64,000 nt of DNA from Bathymodiolus brooksi (GCA_963680875.1 OY804589.1:3720001-3784000), one strand, 5' to 3'; numbered from the stretch's first letter, positions 21,476-32,680 are shown. Numbers and translations: made by a program. Notes: a model not told the origin generated them from the sequence alone.

Positions 21476-22290
21476 CTTAATGTTATTTGTTTCTTGTGAA
21501 GGTCATTCTATGTATTAAGCACTTCTTGTCAGGGAGGATTTTTTCAATTTTGTAGCTGGACCTAATTATCCTAAATTTAACATATCAGTAGTCTCAAAAA
21601 ATGGCGATACCTTACTGATTTTTGAACTGCTTTTAAAAATTCTTCTAATCCACGTTGATTTTAGACCCTAGATTCAACATCTTAAGACTCCCTAACATTG
21701 ATACCAACTTCATCGTTTCATAGAAGGAAAATATTTTGCAGATAAATGTTTTGATCAATGCCATACTTGGGCCGGGTATGGCTAAGCAAATTAATGGTTT
21801 AATTTATAAATGCTAAGTGTTTTAATGATTGTGATTTTTCCTATGTGTGCTTAAATTTGTAAGGTCCAAACTTTCATGATATGTTCTATCGCTTTGAACT
21901 TAGGCTTAAAGTTAGGAGATACAATTTCACCTATAATGGCTATACCAACTGAAAAGTGTATAGAGTGAACATCTGCTTTGTCAGAGCCCCATTCCAAGCC
22001 CCACTGTACACACATACTATCATGACTTAAGTAGCAATATTCCAGTATCACCAACGGATGGAGCTTACATTTCACAACTTATCCGTTATTCTAGACATTG
22101 TGCCCAGTACAGTGATTTTCTGGACAGAGCTCAGCTGCTGACGCAAAATCTACTCAAACAAGGCTACGTTCCTCCTAAGTTGCCGTCATCACTACAAATA
22201 ATATATGGTCCTCATCACGATCTGGTTGACCGTTACGAACTATCATACGTTATGATGTACAGTTTGACAACATGCTTTTGAACGACGGAT
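21476..22290 (+). repeat. Segmental duplication D, copy 2, ending in PLE
   Basis: It is collinear with 12,156-12,590 (see that entry). This copy keeps the full PLE C-terminal part at its right end and an additional stretch at 21,930-22,020 with no match. Confidence 0.7.
22020..22283 (+). pseudogene. PLE reverse transcriptase C-terminal fragment
   Basis: A nearly clean frame reads SNIPVSPTDGAYISQLIRYS, RHCAQYSDFLDRAQLLTQNL, LKQGYVPPKLPSSLQIIYG and PHHDLVDRYELSYVMMYS, then TTCF and a stop. It is the same domain as the third frame of PLE-1 (352-618) but from a distinct subfamily (AQLLTQNLLKQGY rather than LLITRKLLNQRF). The RT core is absent. Confidence 0.85.
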
Positions 22291-22429
22291 ATACCGTTGC
22301 TTAGCAGGTATTTATGGGCTTTTGATGCACTATCACATTAAATGTTATCCTTACAATAAATAATGCTAAAAGTAAAGACTTGCCTTCAATCGTGACAAAA
22401 TGGCTGCCGAATTAGGGTTCTGACATCCT

Positions 22430-22812
22430 ACATTATGATCAATGGTTTTGCACAAAAAGGATCACGAATTGGTACCGAGTTGAATAAATTTCATATCAAC
22501 TGTATATATGGTAAGGTTTTATGATTTAAAGTATAAACAAATGTAATTTTGAAGTAATATTTCATATTAAAACGTGTAAAAACAATTTAACCCATTAATT
22601 AATTAAATATTCTGGAACATGATGGTAAAGACATTGAGAGTCTTCCATGTTTCAATGCATTATTTTGTTTCAATGTAAATCGCTACAATTCTGGAAAAAG
22701 TTTCTTGAATACATCAGCTAAATAATAGATGTTCGTAAATTCTTTTTTCTTACCTTTGGGTTATTCATATTTGAATAATTACTTGTATCTATCGTTTTCA
22801 AAGAGGACATAT
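22430..22812 (-). pseudogene. L1/Tx1-type LINE endonuclease relic
   Basis: The minus strand, in broken frames, reads TIDTSNYSNMNNPKVRKKEF, then YYLADVFKKLFPEL and FTLKQNNALKHGRLS. This resembles the C-terminal half of an L1/Tx1-type endonuclease (the D.SNY.N.NNP.AR segment and the DVFKK..P stretch). It parallels the longer relic at 40.1-41.0 kb, including the non-coding tail with 'ttcatatcaactgtatatat'. Confidence 0.55.
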
Positions 22813-23110
22813 TCATGGGATCAAGAAGTTTGTAAAGCCAAGACATTTTAGTGCCTGATAGGCAGATTCACTGTCTGACAATTTACCCCCATGTCACTGG
22901 TCTTAGCGTGGTGTACATCTATTGTCTGATAACATATTAATATACTAATAATGTTAGTGGTTTAATCAAAATACAATGCGATCAACATTGCAGATAGACT
23001 AACACTAAACTCAACGATAGATGCAAAGAATTAAAAACTTTACGGTCATAAATTATCCGTTATCTTATTTTGTAATTGTTGGAAATAAATATTTTCTTTA
23101 CAGTAATAAA
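22800..23110 (+). repeat. Low-copy module M, copy 3
   Basis: 'gaggacatattcatgggatc' matches 13,715 exactly. The module continues through 'caatgcgatcaacatt' to 'tattttctttacagtaataa'. It lacks the PLE that follows copy 1. Confidence 0.6.
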
Positions 23111-23169
23111 ATAAAGTATCATTAAAAGTTTCGCTCAACATTGTCATTGATTTAATTCTGTTTTATTAT

Positions 23170-24425
23170 TTTTATTATTAGGTTTTTGATAAGTTATGTA
23201 CATTTCAATAATTCCAATAATACTCTTTCATATATAAAAGCCTTACAAGTTAAATGGATATTAAGATTATTGGAAAATGGTAGCGAAAACTGGAAAATTC
23301 GAGAATATTGGAGAAAGCTCTCTCACATTTGATATGAATTTAGGTAGCTATATATCTTTGGAAAATGAGTTAAGCAAACATATTCCATCATTTTATAAAA
23401 ATTATTGAAAACATGGATCATTTGTGGAGGGGAGAGGAATAAAAGTACACACAATTTTAGAGAAATAAAAAAACAATTAACATGGGGAACTAAGTATATA
23501 AAATTTAAAGGCAAATATTTAACAAAAGTTAATTGGATAAAAAGTGGAATTATTTGTATTAATGATACTTTAGATGAATATGTCGTATTTCAGAATATAA
23601 AATTATAGTCAAATTAAGAAACAAAGAAAACTGGATATCAGAGCTGAATATTTTGAAAAAGCAATCCCAAAACAGTGGAAAGATATCATGTCACAAGATT
23701 CAATAAAAACTCAAGTAATTCCACAAAAGTATATTAAAATACCTAACAATCAGATCCAAAATCTACAAATGAATATGCCTGTATGCTCAAATGATCCACA
23801 TGTATGTCATATTATTGTAATGTATCAGTTTATGTCTTTGGATCACGCCTCGTATGTGCTCTTTCCAATAAAATATTGAATTGAACAAATAAAAAACAAA
23901 GAGGTGTATAAAATATTATTAGAATCCCAATTAAAAGAAAAACCCATACTATGGCCATAACTTATATTAAATGGGAAAAATGCTTACAGAAGGACAGAAT
24001 GCATACTTTGACTTGTATACAGCAAACTTTATTGTTCACTTTTAATTATTTAGAGTTAATAAATTAAAATAATTTGAATGGAAACTTATTCACTTTATAT
24101 TAGCATGCAAATAAATGCTAAAACAATGGAGAATAGTAAATGATAGTGACTGTCTGGTATGCAAAGAAAATGAAAATTATGAACATTTTTACTTTGATTG
24201 TAATTATAACAAAACATATTGACAAGAGGTGAAAATAATGACAACACATCTTTATATAAGAGATCATGTTCTTAACCTAGAAACTCTTGTTTTTGGCTAT
24301 ACAATATATGATTAGGCATATTTTGATCTAAACCTGCTTATAACCTTAATATTGTTATATATAAATAAAGCCTATTATATTTCAAATCAAAAACAAAGGA
24401 AAGTAGTTATATTTAAAGTAATATT
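23170..24425 (+). pseudogene. L1/Tx1-type LINE ORF2 C terminus, decayed and interrupted
   Basis: Broken plus frames read SYIKALQVKWILRLLENGSE, then NFREIKKQLTWGTKYIKFKG, KVNWIKSGIICINDTLDE and, near 24,150, DCLVCKENENYEHFYFDC. This order (ALK..W..RLL, W.N..I...GK...K.W...GI..I.DL.D, then C-x2-C-x7-H-x4-C) is typical of the ORF2 C terminus in L1/Tx1 elements. A foreign piece of about 100 bp at 23,787-23,885 splits it. There are many stops, so the copy is dead. Confidence 0.65.
23787..23887 (+). repeat. Short LINE-like 3' end inserted in the L1/Tx1 relic
   Basis: It runs from 'gtatgctcaaatgatccaca' to 'ggatcacgcctcgtatgtgc' and ends 'ccaataaaatattgaattga'. The polyadenylation-like AATAAA plus short terminal repeat suggests a severely 5'-truncated LINE insertion. 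The relic's reading resumes after it as NKEVYKILLESQLKE. Confidence 0.5.
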
Positions 24426-24429
24426 ACAC

Positions 24430-25345
24430 CAGATTGGGGTGAAAACAAATTTCTCCTGAAAATTCCATTTGAAATACGACGGTAACTTAACTAAGCTACT
24501 CATGCATGTTTAAAGTCGAAATATGTTCCCAACAACTAGAAATCTGCAAATCCGTGTCCATGTTTGTCGTTCTCGCCATTGTTGTGGAGACTAATTAACT
24601 TTCGGTTGCTTTGTTCCGATAATTGCCGATCATTAACTCGTGAAGACAAGGTTTGGTCCTATGATTGCCGATCAAGAAAAGATAAACGGATGTGTTCGAT
24701 TTGCGTTTCAATTATCTCCCTTTTTGAAACCTGGCTGTCAAAAGTAGACATTTATATATATGTTGATATGTTTTATTGATATATTTTGTAATGATAAGGC
24801 TATTAGTAATATATTTATCGTATTTAAACATTGACAACCTTCTTCAAATACAATTTGTTAAGAAATTTGCAGAATTAATATAATAACCATACCATTGTCA
24901 AGGCGAAGTATGTTTTATTTAATATTTACATTTTCAACTTGCTCAAGGAACCATTGATTATTAACAGCATGGCCTGCTTAGTATAACATTTGATCCTGCT
25001 TCTATAGGAGTAGTATCCAATCTATTTGTTTTTGGGATAGCTTAAAATGGGAGACTAAATTTTGTTAAATTTCGGCTTTAAATTTTGATTAGGTTTAACC
25101 CCAGAATGCTTTAAAATATAAACTTGTTGTTAGCTGCTCACCACATCATGTTTTTCTGGGTTGAATTTTTACATTCGAACCTAAATGCTACCATAGGTAT
25201 TTCACAGCCGTTTTTGCATCTATTTTTTTGTGCAGTATTTATTTGAAGTTTTTACAATTGTTGATTTTTATGTTCTGTTGTATCATGCCTTTTGTTGACT
25301 ATATAAAGTATTGAAAACTTATTAGCTTTAATTCCTATTGCCATA
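24430..25345. other. Unassigned DNA with one phrase repeated
   Basis: 'attgccgatca' occurs twice about 44 bp apart (about 24,621 and 24,665) next to 'gaagacaagg' and 'aagaaaagataaacgg', hinting at a small degenerate tandem unit. Otherwise nothing is recognised. Confidence 0.4.
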
Positions 25346-25349
25346 AGCT

Positions 25350-26060
25350 CGAATCCAAGTGAAAGCCATGTACATGGTACTTTATCTGAATCGAATATAC
25401 AATGAAACAATCTAGTATTAATCGGTATTAGCAAATGTGCAGATGATTTTATATATTCATTAATTATATTATCATCGCCACATGCCTTCTGTGTTTTTAA
25501 ATCTTTGATAGACTTTAATATCTCATCCGCGGTAATTTGTCCATTTATTTCAATATTAGGGGTATTTATAAAATGAGGTTCTATATTTAGGAGATCGTAA
25601 TCATATTCTATGTTAACGAGAGCTTCATTCAATTTTTTTTAAAAATCAAAAAATGAGCTAATAGAAATATTTGGTTGCTTTTTACGACAACCTGAATTTA
25701 ATATTTTCCAATAATCTTTACTATTTTTCGATCTTAATTCCTTCATCTTTTGTCTCATTTCTTTCCTATGATTAATGATACTTGTGTCGAGCAGCTTTTT
25801 ATACTCTTTTTCTGCCTTCTTCATATCTAATGTTGAGGATTCTGTTTTATTTCTCATATGTCTACTCTTTCATTTTCTATAATTTTGTCTAGCAAATGTG
25901 CAGTCTAATCCAAATCATGTTTTTTTTAGATACACTTATTTTACTCTTTTCCTCTTTTATGTTTCTCGATCTCTTAGTTCCAAAAGTTGTCTTAGCTGAA
26001 TTTATAAATAGTTTACTGAGTTTTTCAACACAAGTATCAATTCTCTAAGTCATTTGGTCA
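25350..26060 (-). pseudogene. LINE linker and RT entry fragment
   Basis: On the minus strand, in order: VEKLSKLFINSAKTTFGTKR (frame 1), KKAEKEYKKLLDTSIINHRK, MKELRSKNSKDYWKILNSGC, then after a one-frame change INGQITADEILKSIKDLKTQ, KACGDDNIINEYIKSSAHLL and NTRLFHCIFDSDKVPCTW. It comes from the same LINE type as 17.15-19.93 kb and preserves the I.DLK..KACG.DNI section that copy has lost. The homology ends just before the RT palm, and the remaining residues to 25,252 are unrelated. Confidence 0.75.
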
Positions 26061-26064
26061 TTAA

Positions 26065-27315
26065 AAACATTTGCTCTCAAACTAAGTAAATATCTGATGA
26101 ACTTTATATAGGCATGATTAAAAGTAAAGAATTATTATAGTAATATGCTGCACATTAATATAATAGGAAATTGTTATCTTGCTTTCAAAGTTGTGATGTT
26201 CTTTAAAATATATCCACAATTGAATAAATATATAAATTACAAATCAGTGTTTTATTTATTTATCATGCACGACAAGCTTGATAAATATCAGCGATATTGA
26301 ACCAGCTTAAATGTGAAAGATACTTTAATTCATTAAAATATATGGTTACAGGTACACACCAAACATCTATGTAAATTAACATATTCAGATGAGACATATG
26401 CAGAAAGATTTCAACCAAAATAAATGAAAATTTACTTATAACTATATTGCAATATATAGACACTTTTAATTTAACATATTCAAAATAGACTATAGGTCTT
26501 GATGGTATGTGAACCTGTTATCTTTTTTGTTTATTTAACTATTTATTTAGTATGCGAATTAAATGCATGCGAACCAGGATTAAACCATTTTGTTAATCCA
26601 TTTACAGTGATTCACTTGTGTGATTTTTTTTTCAAATCGGATGTGTACGCACGTGTATTTTAGTTTTGTGTTTATTTAGCTGCGCCTTGATTATATCCTT
26701 GTAAAGTGGACATTTATTTTGGAAACATTCATAGAAGAAATACATTTCGCATGGGTTTTTGGAAGGGTGTAGAATAAAAATTAAAATGTTGTCTATCAGA
26801 TTATCTATATTTTTTCTGACGAATATGGCAATGATTCCCTAATTAATTGTTAAAGTGATCAAACCTCCTCCCCCTTTTATTACAGGTGGTTTTGTTTTTG
26901 TAAAAATTTGCATTTTGTGAAAAGCATATGTTTGCCATTGCTGTATTTTTGGATGTATGCCTACCTAATGAGGTAGCAGCCATATGATCTTGTACCCGTC
27001 TAAATGTAATGCTTTGTTCTTTTTTCCAGAATTTAAAAATTGGTTCTGATGTTATCTCTCTCTTGTACCTTTGTTTATTTAAATTTTCAAATTTAACCTT
27101 CTACTCTTCAATCTTTTTTCTGCATTGTACAATAAAACTACAGATAAGTGTTGAAATGTACAATTATAGTGTATTACGGTAAAGAAAGTACGTTGCGGAA
27201 ATGACAATAATGTTACGGTAATGGCAAAATTAAGTAAAATGGCGCTAGTCAATGCAAACAGCTACGGACTATACTACAAAGCTGATTAATACATGTCTTA
27301 ATTTGTGCATTCCGT
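26065..27315. other. Unassigned AT-rich DNA between two LINE fragments
   Basis: Although it separates two minus-strand pieces of the same LINE type, both contain the SAKxT segment, so they overlap and are not two halves of one interrupted copy. I recognise nothing in the intervening 1.25 kb. Confidence 0.45.
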
Positions 27316-27317
27316 AA

Positions 27318-27797
27318 TGAAGCCGTCATTACGTTTCTTTCGCAGAATCAATATGTATTTTACCAAATTCATTTACAACAATATGCACCTGCTCCTGTAT
27401 TATACTAGAGGCATCTAAATCACGGAGTTTATTACGAAGATCAGAAATAGCCTGTCTGTTAAAATTCCCTCTGAACTCGTATAATTTTTCATTTTCCCAT
27501 TTTTTTGTTTTTTCACAATGTGTTCTGTATTATCTAAAGCATTTATATCACTATCTTCAAAACATTGCTTTCAAAAGTAATACTGAGTGGAGTGTGAACA
27601 ACAGAACAACATTTACTAAAGTCAAGTACAGTCAAATCATCAATACATTTAAATAAACTTAGTGCACAAATGAAATAATCTACAGCACTTTCATTCCTGC
27701 AAGTAAGTTCACCTATATTAATATCACTTCCTACTCGTGCGTTCATGATAAACAAGTGTTGTCTCTTGCAAAGATTTATTAGTAATTTTCCAGGGTT
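27318..27797 (-). pseudogene. LINE endonuclease C-terminal fragment with linker
   Basis: The minus frame reads PGKLLINLCKRQHLFIMNAR, VGSDINIGELTCRNESAVDY, TVLDFSKCCSVVHTPLSITF, then after a frameshift WENEKLYEFRGNFNRQAISD and VNEFGKIHIDSAKET before a stop. Compared with the 17.2 kb copy, the final S-D-x-H motif is SVVHTP here, so the Asp is replaced. The catalytic N-terminal half is missing. Confidence 0.75.
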
Positions 27798-27927
27798 ATT
27801 TTTTTCCTTTATCCATATTTTTTATATTTAGTGGTAAATTTGAATCAGTTAAAAAGAGGTATAAGTTTCTAGTAAATATTCGTCCCCGTTTGGAAAATCG
27901 TTTTCTGCAAATACCGAAAAATCGTAC

Positions 27928-28575
27928 AAGTACAATCTGTAATAAAGATAATTCAGTTGTGATAAATACAAATTTGAGTAGATATTTGTAAGACATAACA
28001 ACGAATTTAATATATATTAAAGAAAATTGCTAGTGCACGTGCTAATAAAGTAATTTTATTTGCTTTTTTAAATGTTCAAATTAGATAAAATAAATTCTGC
28101 TAAATTTACAAATGCCAGAATTTTCCAGAACTATTAAAATAAACATTTTACTATCCATGTTCCACTTCCGATTAAATGAGTTTGCGGCTCATCTGTCTAT
28201 TGTATTGAAGCATTCTCGAAGAAATGTATTATGTTGAAAACATAAAATCCACGAATTTACCAAAACCACGAAAATTGATGCCCACGAAGAAAAGTACTTT
28301 CACAGTATCTAATATAGCTAACGCTAACACTCAGGCCCCTTTAAATATTTGTAATACCATGTAAAAAACAAAAACCAAATAGATTTACGTCAATGATACT
28401 GTAGAAGCCCTTCATTATGTTTGGTATCGAATTTTAAATCATTTCTACAGAGGACATTTCAATGTCGTGTCACCTGGCTTATCTGATAATATATTACAAT
28501 ATTTGTATCAGAATAATTAGTGTTTGTTCTTTAAACAAAATACAATGCGATCAACATAACAGAACAACTGTCTAT
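27928..28575 (+). repeat. Local duplication E, copy 1 (pairs with 29.5-30.25 kb)
   Basis: It shares 'acaagtacaatctgtaat', 'gctagtg(c/t)acgtgctaata', 'tgccagaattttccagaac', 'ttccacttccgatta' and 'ctttaaatatttgtaatacc' in order with 29,514-30,250. The copies lie about 1.6 kb apart in the same orientation, with a LINE fragment between them. Module M sequence (28,440-28,575) forms the right end. Confidence 0.85.
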
Positions 28576-28640
28576 GACTATGACTACAACATTGTCTACA
28601 GATAGAAAAAAAATACAACCATACAGTGACATGGTTAACA
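28568..28640 (+). pseudogene. PLE remnant (about 70 bp)
   Basis: 'aactgtctatgactatgac', 'acaacattgtctacag' and 'acaaccatacagtgacatg' match 30,822-30,890, where they encode the TILSTV...YC region upstream of the PLE palm. The LINE fragment that follows truncates it. Confidence 0.6.
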
Positions 28641-28699
28641 TTTAAGCAAAATATATTGAATAAATGTTGCATGCCATATATCTGGAACTCACAGACTTT

Positions 28700-29255
28700 A
28701 TTTATACTTATTGGATTGTAAATGCGGCTAAGCTCAGCTTAAAAGATAAATTCAAACAATCATGGTACACTTCAATCCAAAATTCACCAAAAACTCTTGT
28801 TTATAGATGTTTCAAGGAAACATTCGAATTTAAAAAAAAATGTTTAGAAAGTGTGGATCACATATACTTATTCGACTTTTTCAAGCTTCAAACTAGCAAC
28901 CGGAAACTTCCGATTGAGTGTGGCAGATGGTAAAACAGAAAGAAACAGAAGATTGTGTAAATTATGTCAAAAACAGGAAAGCGGTGATGAATTTAACTAT
29001 ATTATGGAATGTCCATTCTTTAAATGTAAAAGAAAACTATTAATTAAACAAAAGTATATACAGAACCCGAATATGAAACGGTTAGAAAATTAATGACTTC
29101 CAAAAATAGAAAAGAACTTACTAACATCTGTAAACTAATTAAAGAGATAGATAACGGTGTGTGTGCTCCAGGCTAGAATTTCATATTTATTATGTAAATA
29201 TTGTACATACTGTTTCATGACTTTGCACATGACTTGCAATGGTTTATGAGAATAA
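28700..29255 (+). pseudogene. LINE C terminus and 3' UTR
   Basis: The first frame reads KLSLKDKFKQSWYTSIQNSP, KTLVYRCFKETFEFKKKC and TSNRKLPIECGRW. After a frameshift near 28,930 a second reads RLCKLCQKQESGDEFNYIME and CPFFKCKRKLL, with the CCHC pattern C-x2-C-x9-H/N-x4-C. The expected His is Asn here (EFNYIMEC against EYHYVLEC at 19.6 kb). A third frame reads YETVRKLMTSKNRKELTNIC and ends at 29,176. The UTR ends in an (ata)n run at 29,250-29,270. Confidence 0.75.
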
Positions 29256-29513
29256 TATATATATATATAAACCGTACACTGACGGTGACACGTTTCTGAG
29301 TGTTTTATAGACATTTCTCTATTAAAGCATTAAAAAATACCCTTCCATCAACATATTTTATCACCTTTCTTTAAACAATTAATGATTACTTATCCGGTAT
29401 GCGTAAATTAACTGTACGTTCGCCCCGGGACCAGGATTAATCTTTTGACACGACTACGAGTGGTTCCAATTTGAGATAAAGGATAATAAAGGATCGACAA
29501 TTTTATAATAAGT

Positions 29514-30250
29514 TTACAAGTACAATCTGTAATTGGAATACAAATAATGAGAAACAAATATTGTTCCTTTTTTAGTTGTGATAAACAAAAACTGAAGATT
29601 AACTGAGAGTAAATATTTGTAAGACATAAAAACAAATTTAACATTTATTAAAGGAAATTGCTAGTGTACGTGCTAATAAAGTAATTTCAGTTGATTTTCC
29701 AACATTTTCAAATTAGATCAAATAAATTCTGCTAAGTTTACAAATGCCAGAATTTTCCAGAACTGTTAAAATAAACATTTTACTATGCATGTTCCACTTC
29801 CGATTATATGATTTTACGGCTCATCTGTCTATTGTATTGAAGCTTTCTCAAAGATTTGCTACCCAATGAAATTGATGATGTTGAAAATATAAAATCCACG
29901 AAATTTTATGCTGGGTACAAATATAAAATCCACGAATTTACCAAACCACGAAAATTGATGCTCACGAAGAAAATTACTTTCACAGTATTTAATATAACTA
30001 ACGCTAACACGCAGACCCCTTTAAATATTTGTAATACCATGTATAGAACAAACACCAAATAGATTTACGTCAATGATACTGTAGAAGCCATACATTATGT
30101 TTGGTATCGAATTTTAAATCATTTCTACAGAGGACATTTCAATGTCGTGTCACCTGGCTTATCTGATAATATATTAAAATATTTGTATCAAAATAATTAG
30201 TGTTTGTTCTTTAAACAAAATACAATGCGATCAACATACCAGAACAACTG
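29514..30250 (+). repeat. Local duplication E, copy 2
   Basis: See copy 1. This copy has an extra internal repeat of 'ataaaatccacgaa' (29,890 and 29,927) and runs on into module M (30,100-30,400). Confidence 0.85.
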
Positions 30251-30399
30251 ACAAACCAATCAATATATGAATACAATTTAAATCTCTACGGTCATTGATA
30301 TTCCCTATCTTATTGTGTAATTGTTGGAAGCAATATTTTCTTTACAGCAATAACATTCTGGGGGCTTAATCACGACATCTTGTTATCATAAAACATTTA

Positions 30400-30780
30400 T
30401 ATGGCATTATATTGGAATAAAGCAATGTAAATATCAAATTCAGTGCGGACGAGGCGTTTATCGAATAACCTTCATCGGGTACGCTAAAAAACTAAATATT
30501 TGAAAGTCAAATAATTTAAAAAAAAATTGAGAGCAAGAAACCAAAAACAAAAACAGAAACAGAAACAAAATCGTCACAATCAGTTAATGTTACCTACAAC
30601 TGAGGGAGGAGTATCTAATTAGCTTAAATCATAATTACATGATTTATGAATTGTTATTAAATTCCAATACAAATACAAAAATGTATATCTAATAAACCAT
30701 GTCAGTGACACAAAAGCAAATAAAAAATAGCATGATTATATAGGCATAAATTATATAGACATTTGTATATATAGTAATAT
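30400..30780. other. Unassigned DNA with an A-rich simple stretch
   Basis: A 'aaaaacaaaaacagaaacag' simple run lies at about 30,543-30,565. Nothing else is recognised. Confidence 0.4.
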
Positions 30781-30784
30781 CCCT

Positions 30785-31731
30785 ATAGCCATGTTGCTGG
30801 TTTTTCTATTTGTTCAACAAAAGAACTGTCTAGGACTATGACCACAATATTGTCTACAGTTAAAAAAACTACAACCATATTGTGACAAAGTCTACTCACG
30901 TAGTAGCATTAATCAAATGTGGATACTGAAAAACTCCAAAAAGCTTCTGGATATTTTTAATTCTCGTACTTTTCTTTCTCTCGAAATTTTAATCTATCCA
31001 ATCATTTGATTTTTCTACACGTTACAATACAATTCCTAATGAAAAATAAAAAATCCGCTTTAAGAAAATTTAGTTTTAAAATGGTAGGTAACGTTGCAAG
31101 CTACACAGAAAATGAAATCATCAGCATATTGGAGTTCTTTATCGATATCATATTTGTCGAGATCGGAGAGCTCGATTTTTTTAGCAAATCATTGGTATTC
31201 CTAACAGAACAAACTGATCTCCTCACCATGCCGATCTTTCTCTTTACTCCGATGAGGGAGAATATATGCAAACACTTTTCAAAGCAAAAATAAGATATAC
31301 AAGCAAAAGCCTTTAATCTGACATTCAATTATATTATATTGATGATGTTCTGTCCACTGCCTACCGTGCCGGAGCACCTGTATTATCCTACTGTTTTCAG
31401 TGGGGTTCGTGTTACTCGATCTTTAGTTTTATGTGTATGTTTTGTAGATCTTTGCTTGTCCTTTTGTTCCTTTTCGTTGGCCATTGTGTTGTCTGTTCTT
31501 CTTCGATTTACGGATTCTGATTATCCCTTTGGTATCATCAACCTTTTCATTTTGCTAACTGGATTCCATTGATATGCCACCAACGAATGTGAGATAAAGG
31601 AAACAACAGAAATAGCCACCTCTGTCTTAATTCTGGACCTTTACCTCCAATTTGACGTAAATGGTCAACTTGCTCCCACTCCGTATGACAAACCAGACGA
31701 CTTCAATGTTGCCATTTTAGATTTTTAACAA
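30785..31731 (+). pseudogene. PLE reverse transcriptase, decayed, split by R2 and a DIRS element (PLE-5)
   Basis: In changing frames: TILSTVKK, YC then VYSRSSINQMWILKNSKKLL, a decayed palm entry, VASYTENEIISILEFFIDII, FVEIGE, remnants of GIP..TN..P..ADL..Y, then YYIDDVLST at about 31,330-31,356. R2-type sequence interrupts (31,357-31,560). From about 31,590 the PLE resumes with CEIKETTEIATS, LDLYLQFDVNGQLAP and YDKPDDFNVAILDF. The DIRS element follows at 31,732, and PLE reading reappears at 36,010. All motifs are in PLE order, and there are many frameshifts. Confidence 0.8.
31357..31560 (+). repeat. R2 repeat, copy inside PLE-5
   Basis: 'gtgccggagcacctgtatta', 'gttttcagtggggttcgtgt', 'ttagttttatgtgtatgttt', 'gccattgtgttgtctgttct' and 'ccctttggtatcatcaac' match the minus strand of 3,085-3,400. 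Here it lies directly after the catalytic YIDD segment rather than at the 3' end of the element. Confidence 0.75.
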
Positions 31732-31968
31732 TGTATTTCTATTTGTTTTTATTGGGGTTATCCATTTTTATTGCGGTCTGTTCGTTTGTCAGTTTATGAT
31801 GGGTCTGTTTGATATGTATGATTTGTATGGTATTACATTTAGTTACACGGGATAAGCTTTGGCGGTTAATTAAATGGGGCTATTAAATGGGGCGTTTATA
31901 CGATATTGCATCGAGATTGCTCACAGTGACTTGGAGAAAAAGGAGGTGTTGAGGTCCTGCATTGATTA
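31732..31968 (+). repeat. DIRS split direct repeat A1
   Basis: It is 237 bp from 'tgtatttctatttg' to 'gtcctgcattgatta', about 92-95% identical to A2 (35,569-35,805). It ends exactly at the gag start codon. Confidence 0.92.
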
Positions 31969-32680
31969 TGTCCGAAGTTGAAACTGATCATGAGTCTGAC
32001 AGAATTGACAACACTGGTGGTACAGATAACGATTTAACCACAGATGGTACAATTTCACTGTTCACTTCAGCTTTAAGTAACGCACTGGATAGACAGAAGG
32101 CTACATTAATTGAACATTTTGAAAACAGTTTGGTGAAGAACAAGAAAGCTACAGGTGTTGATACGGCAGCATTTTCGCTTAAACATGAGGGTAATAAAAT
32201 CCAATATTCATTTGATTTAGAACGTTTGGAAAAACTGTTCCATTTATAAAACAACACAATTCTTAGGAAAAGGAATACAACTCTTAAGATTGCAGATCGC
32301 CACGGCTGGGACACGGTCAAAGAATATTTGGACAGCCCATTAGCGGATGACAAAGAAGATGCTAGTGATTTACGTGCTGCAATTTCTATGGCTAATCGTA
32401 AACGGAGTACGCCAAAACCTTATAACAAACCAGATACCCAGTACGGCAGTGTTAACAGGGGATCGGGAAGTGCTAAATTTAATCCAAGGAGTTTTTTTTC
32501 GTGGCTTTGGCCAATTCAGCGGAGTGGGATTTAACAGTGAAACCAGTAGCGTCCAAACCATCGGAAGATGTTTTTACTGTAACCAACAAGGACATGTTGC
32601 GAGGATCTATCCCAACAGAGGAATGTCCACAGCTAGAGCAACAGCACCAAAGGCACAGAACGGCGGAAAGACACAGTGAA
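31968..32680 (+). pseudogene. DIRS gag-like protein, frameshifted
   Basis: I choose the ATG at 31,968, which overlaps the last base of A1. The first frame reads MSEVETDHESDRIDNTGG, then TAAFSLKHEGNKIQYSFDLE and stops near 32,250. Reading continues with NTTLKIADRHGWDTVKEYLD and SPLADDKEDASDLRAAISMA. After a frameshift near 32,500 it gives RGFGQFSGVGFNSET and the zinc knuckle GRCFYCNQQGHVARIYP. That knuckle is C-x2-C-x4-H-x4-Y, so the last Cys is replaced. The layout (acidic N terminus, WGTV-like segment, R/G-rich stretch, one zinc knuckle) fits DIRS capsid-like proteins. At least two frame changes and one stop break it. Confidence 0.75.

Noticed and set aside
26065..27315. Insertion splitting one LINE copy into the 25.3-26.1 and 27.3-27.8 kb pieces
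   Set aside because: Both pieces include the same SAK-T segment, so they overlap and are two separate fragments.
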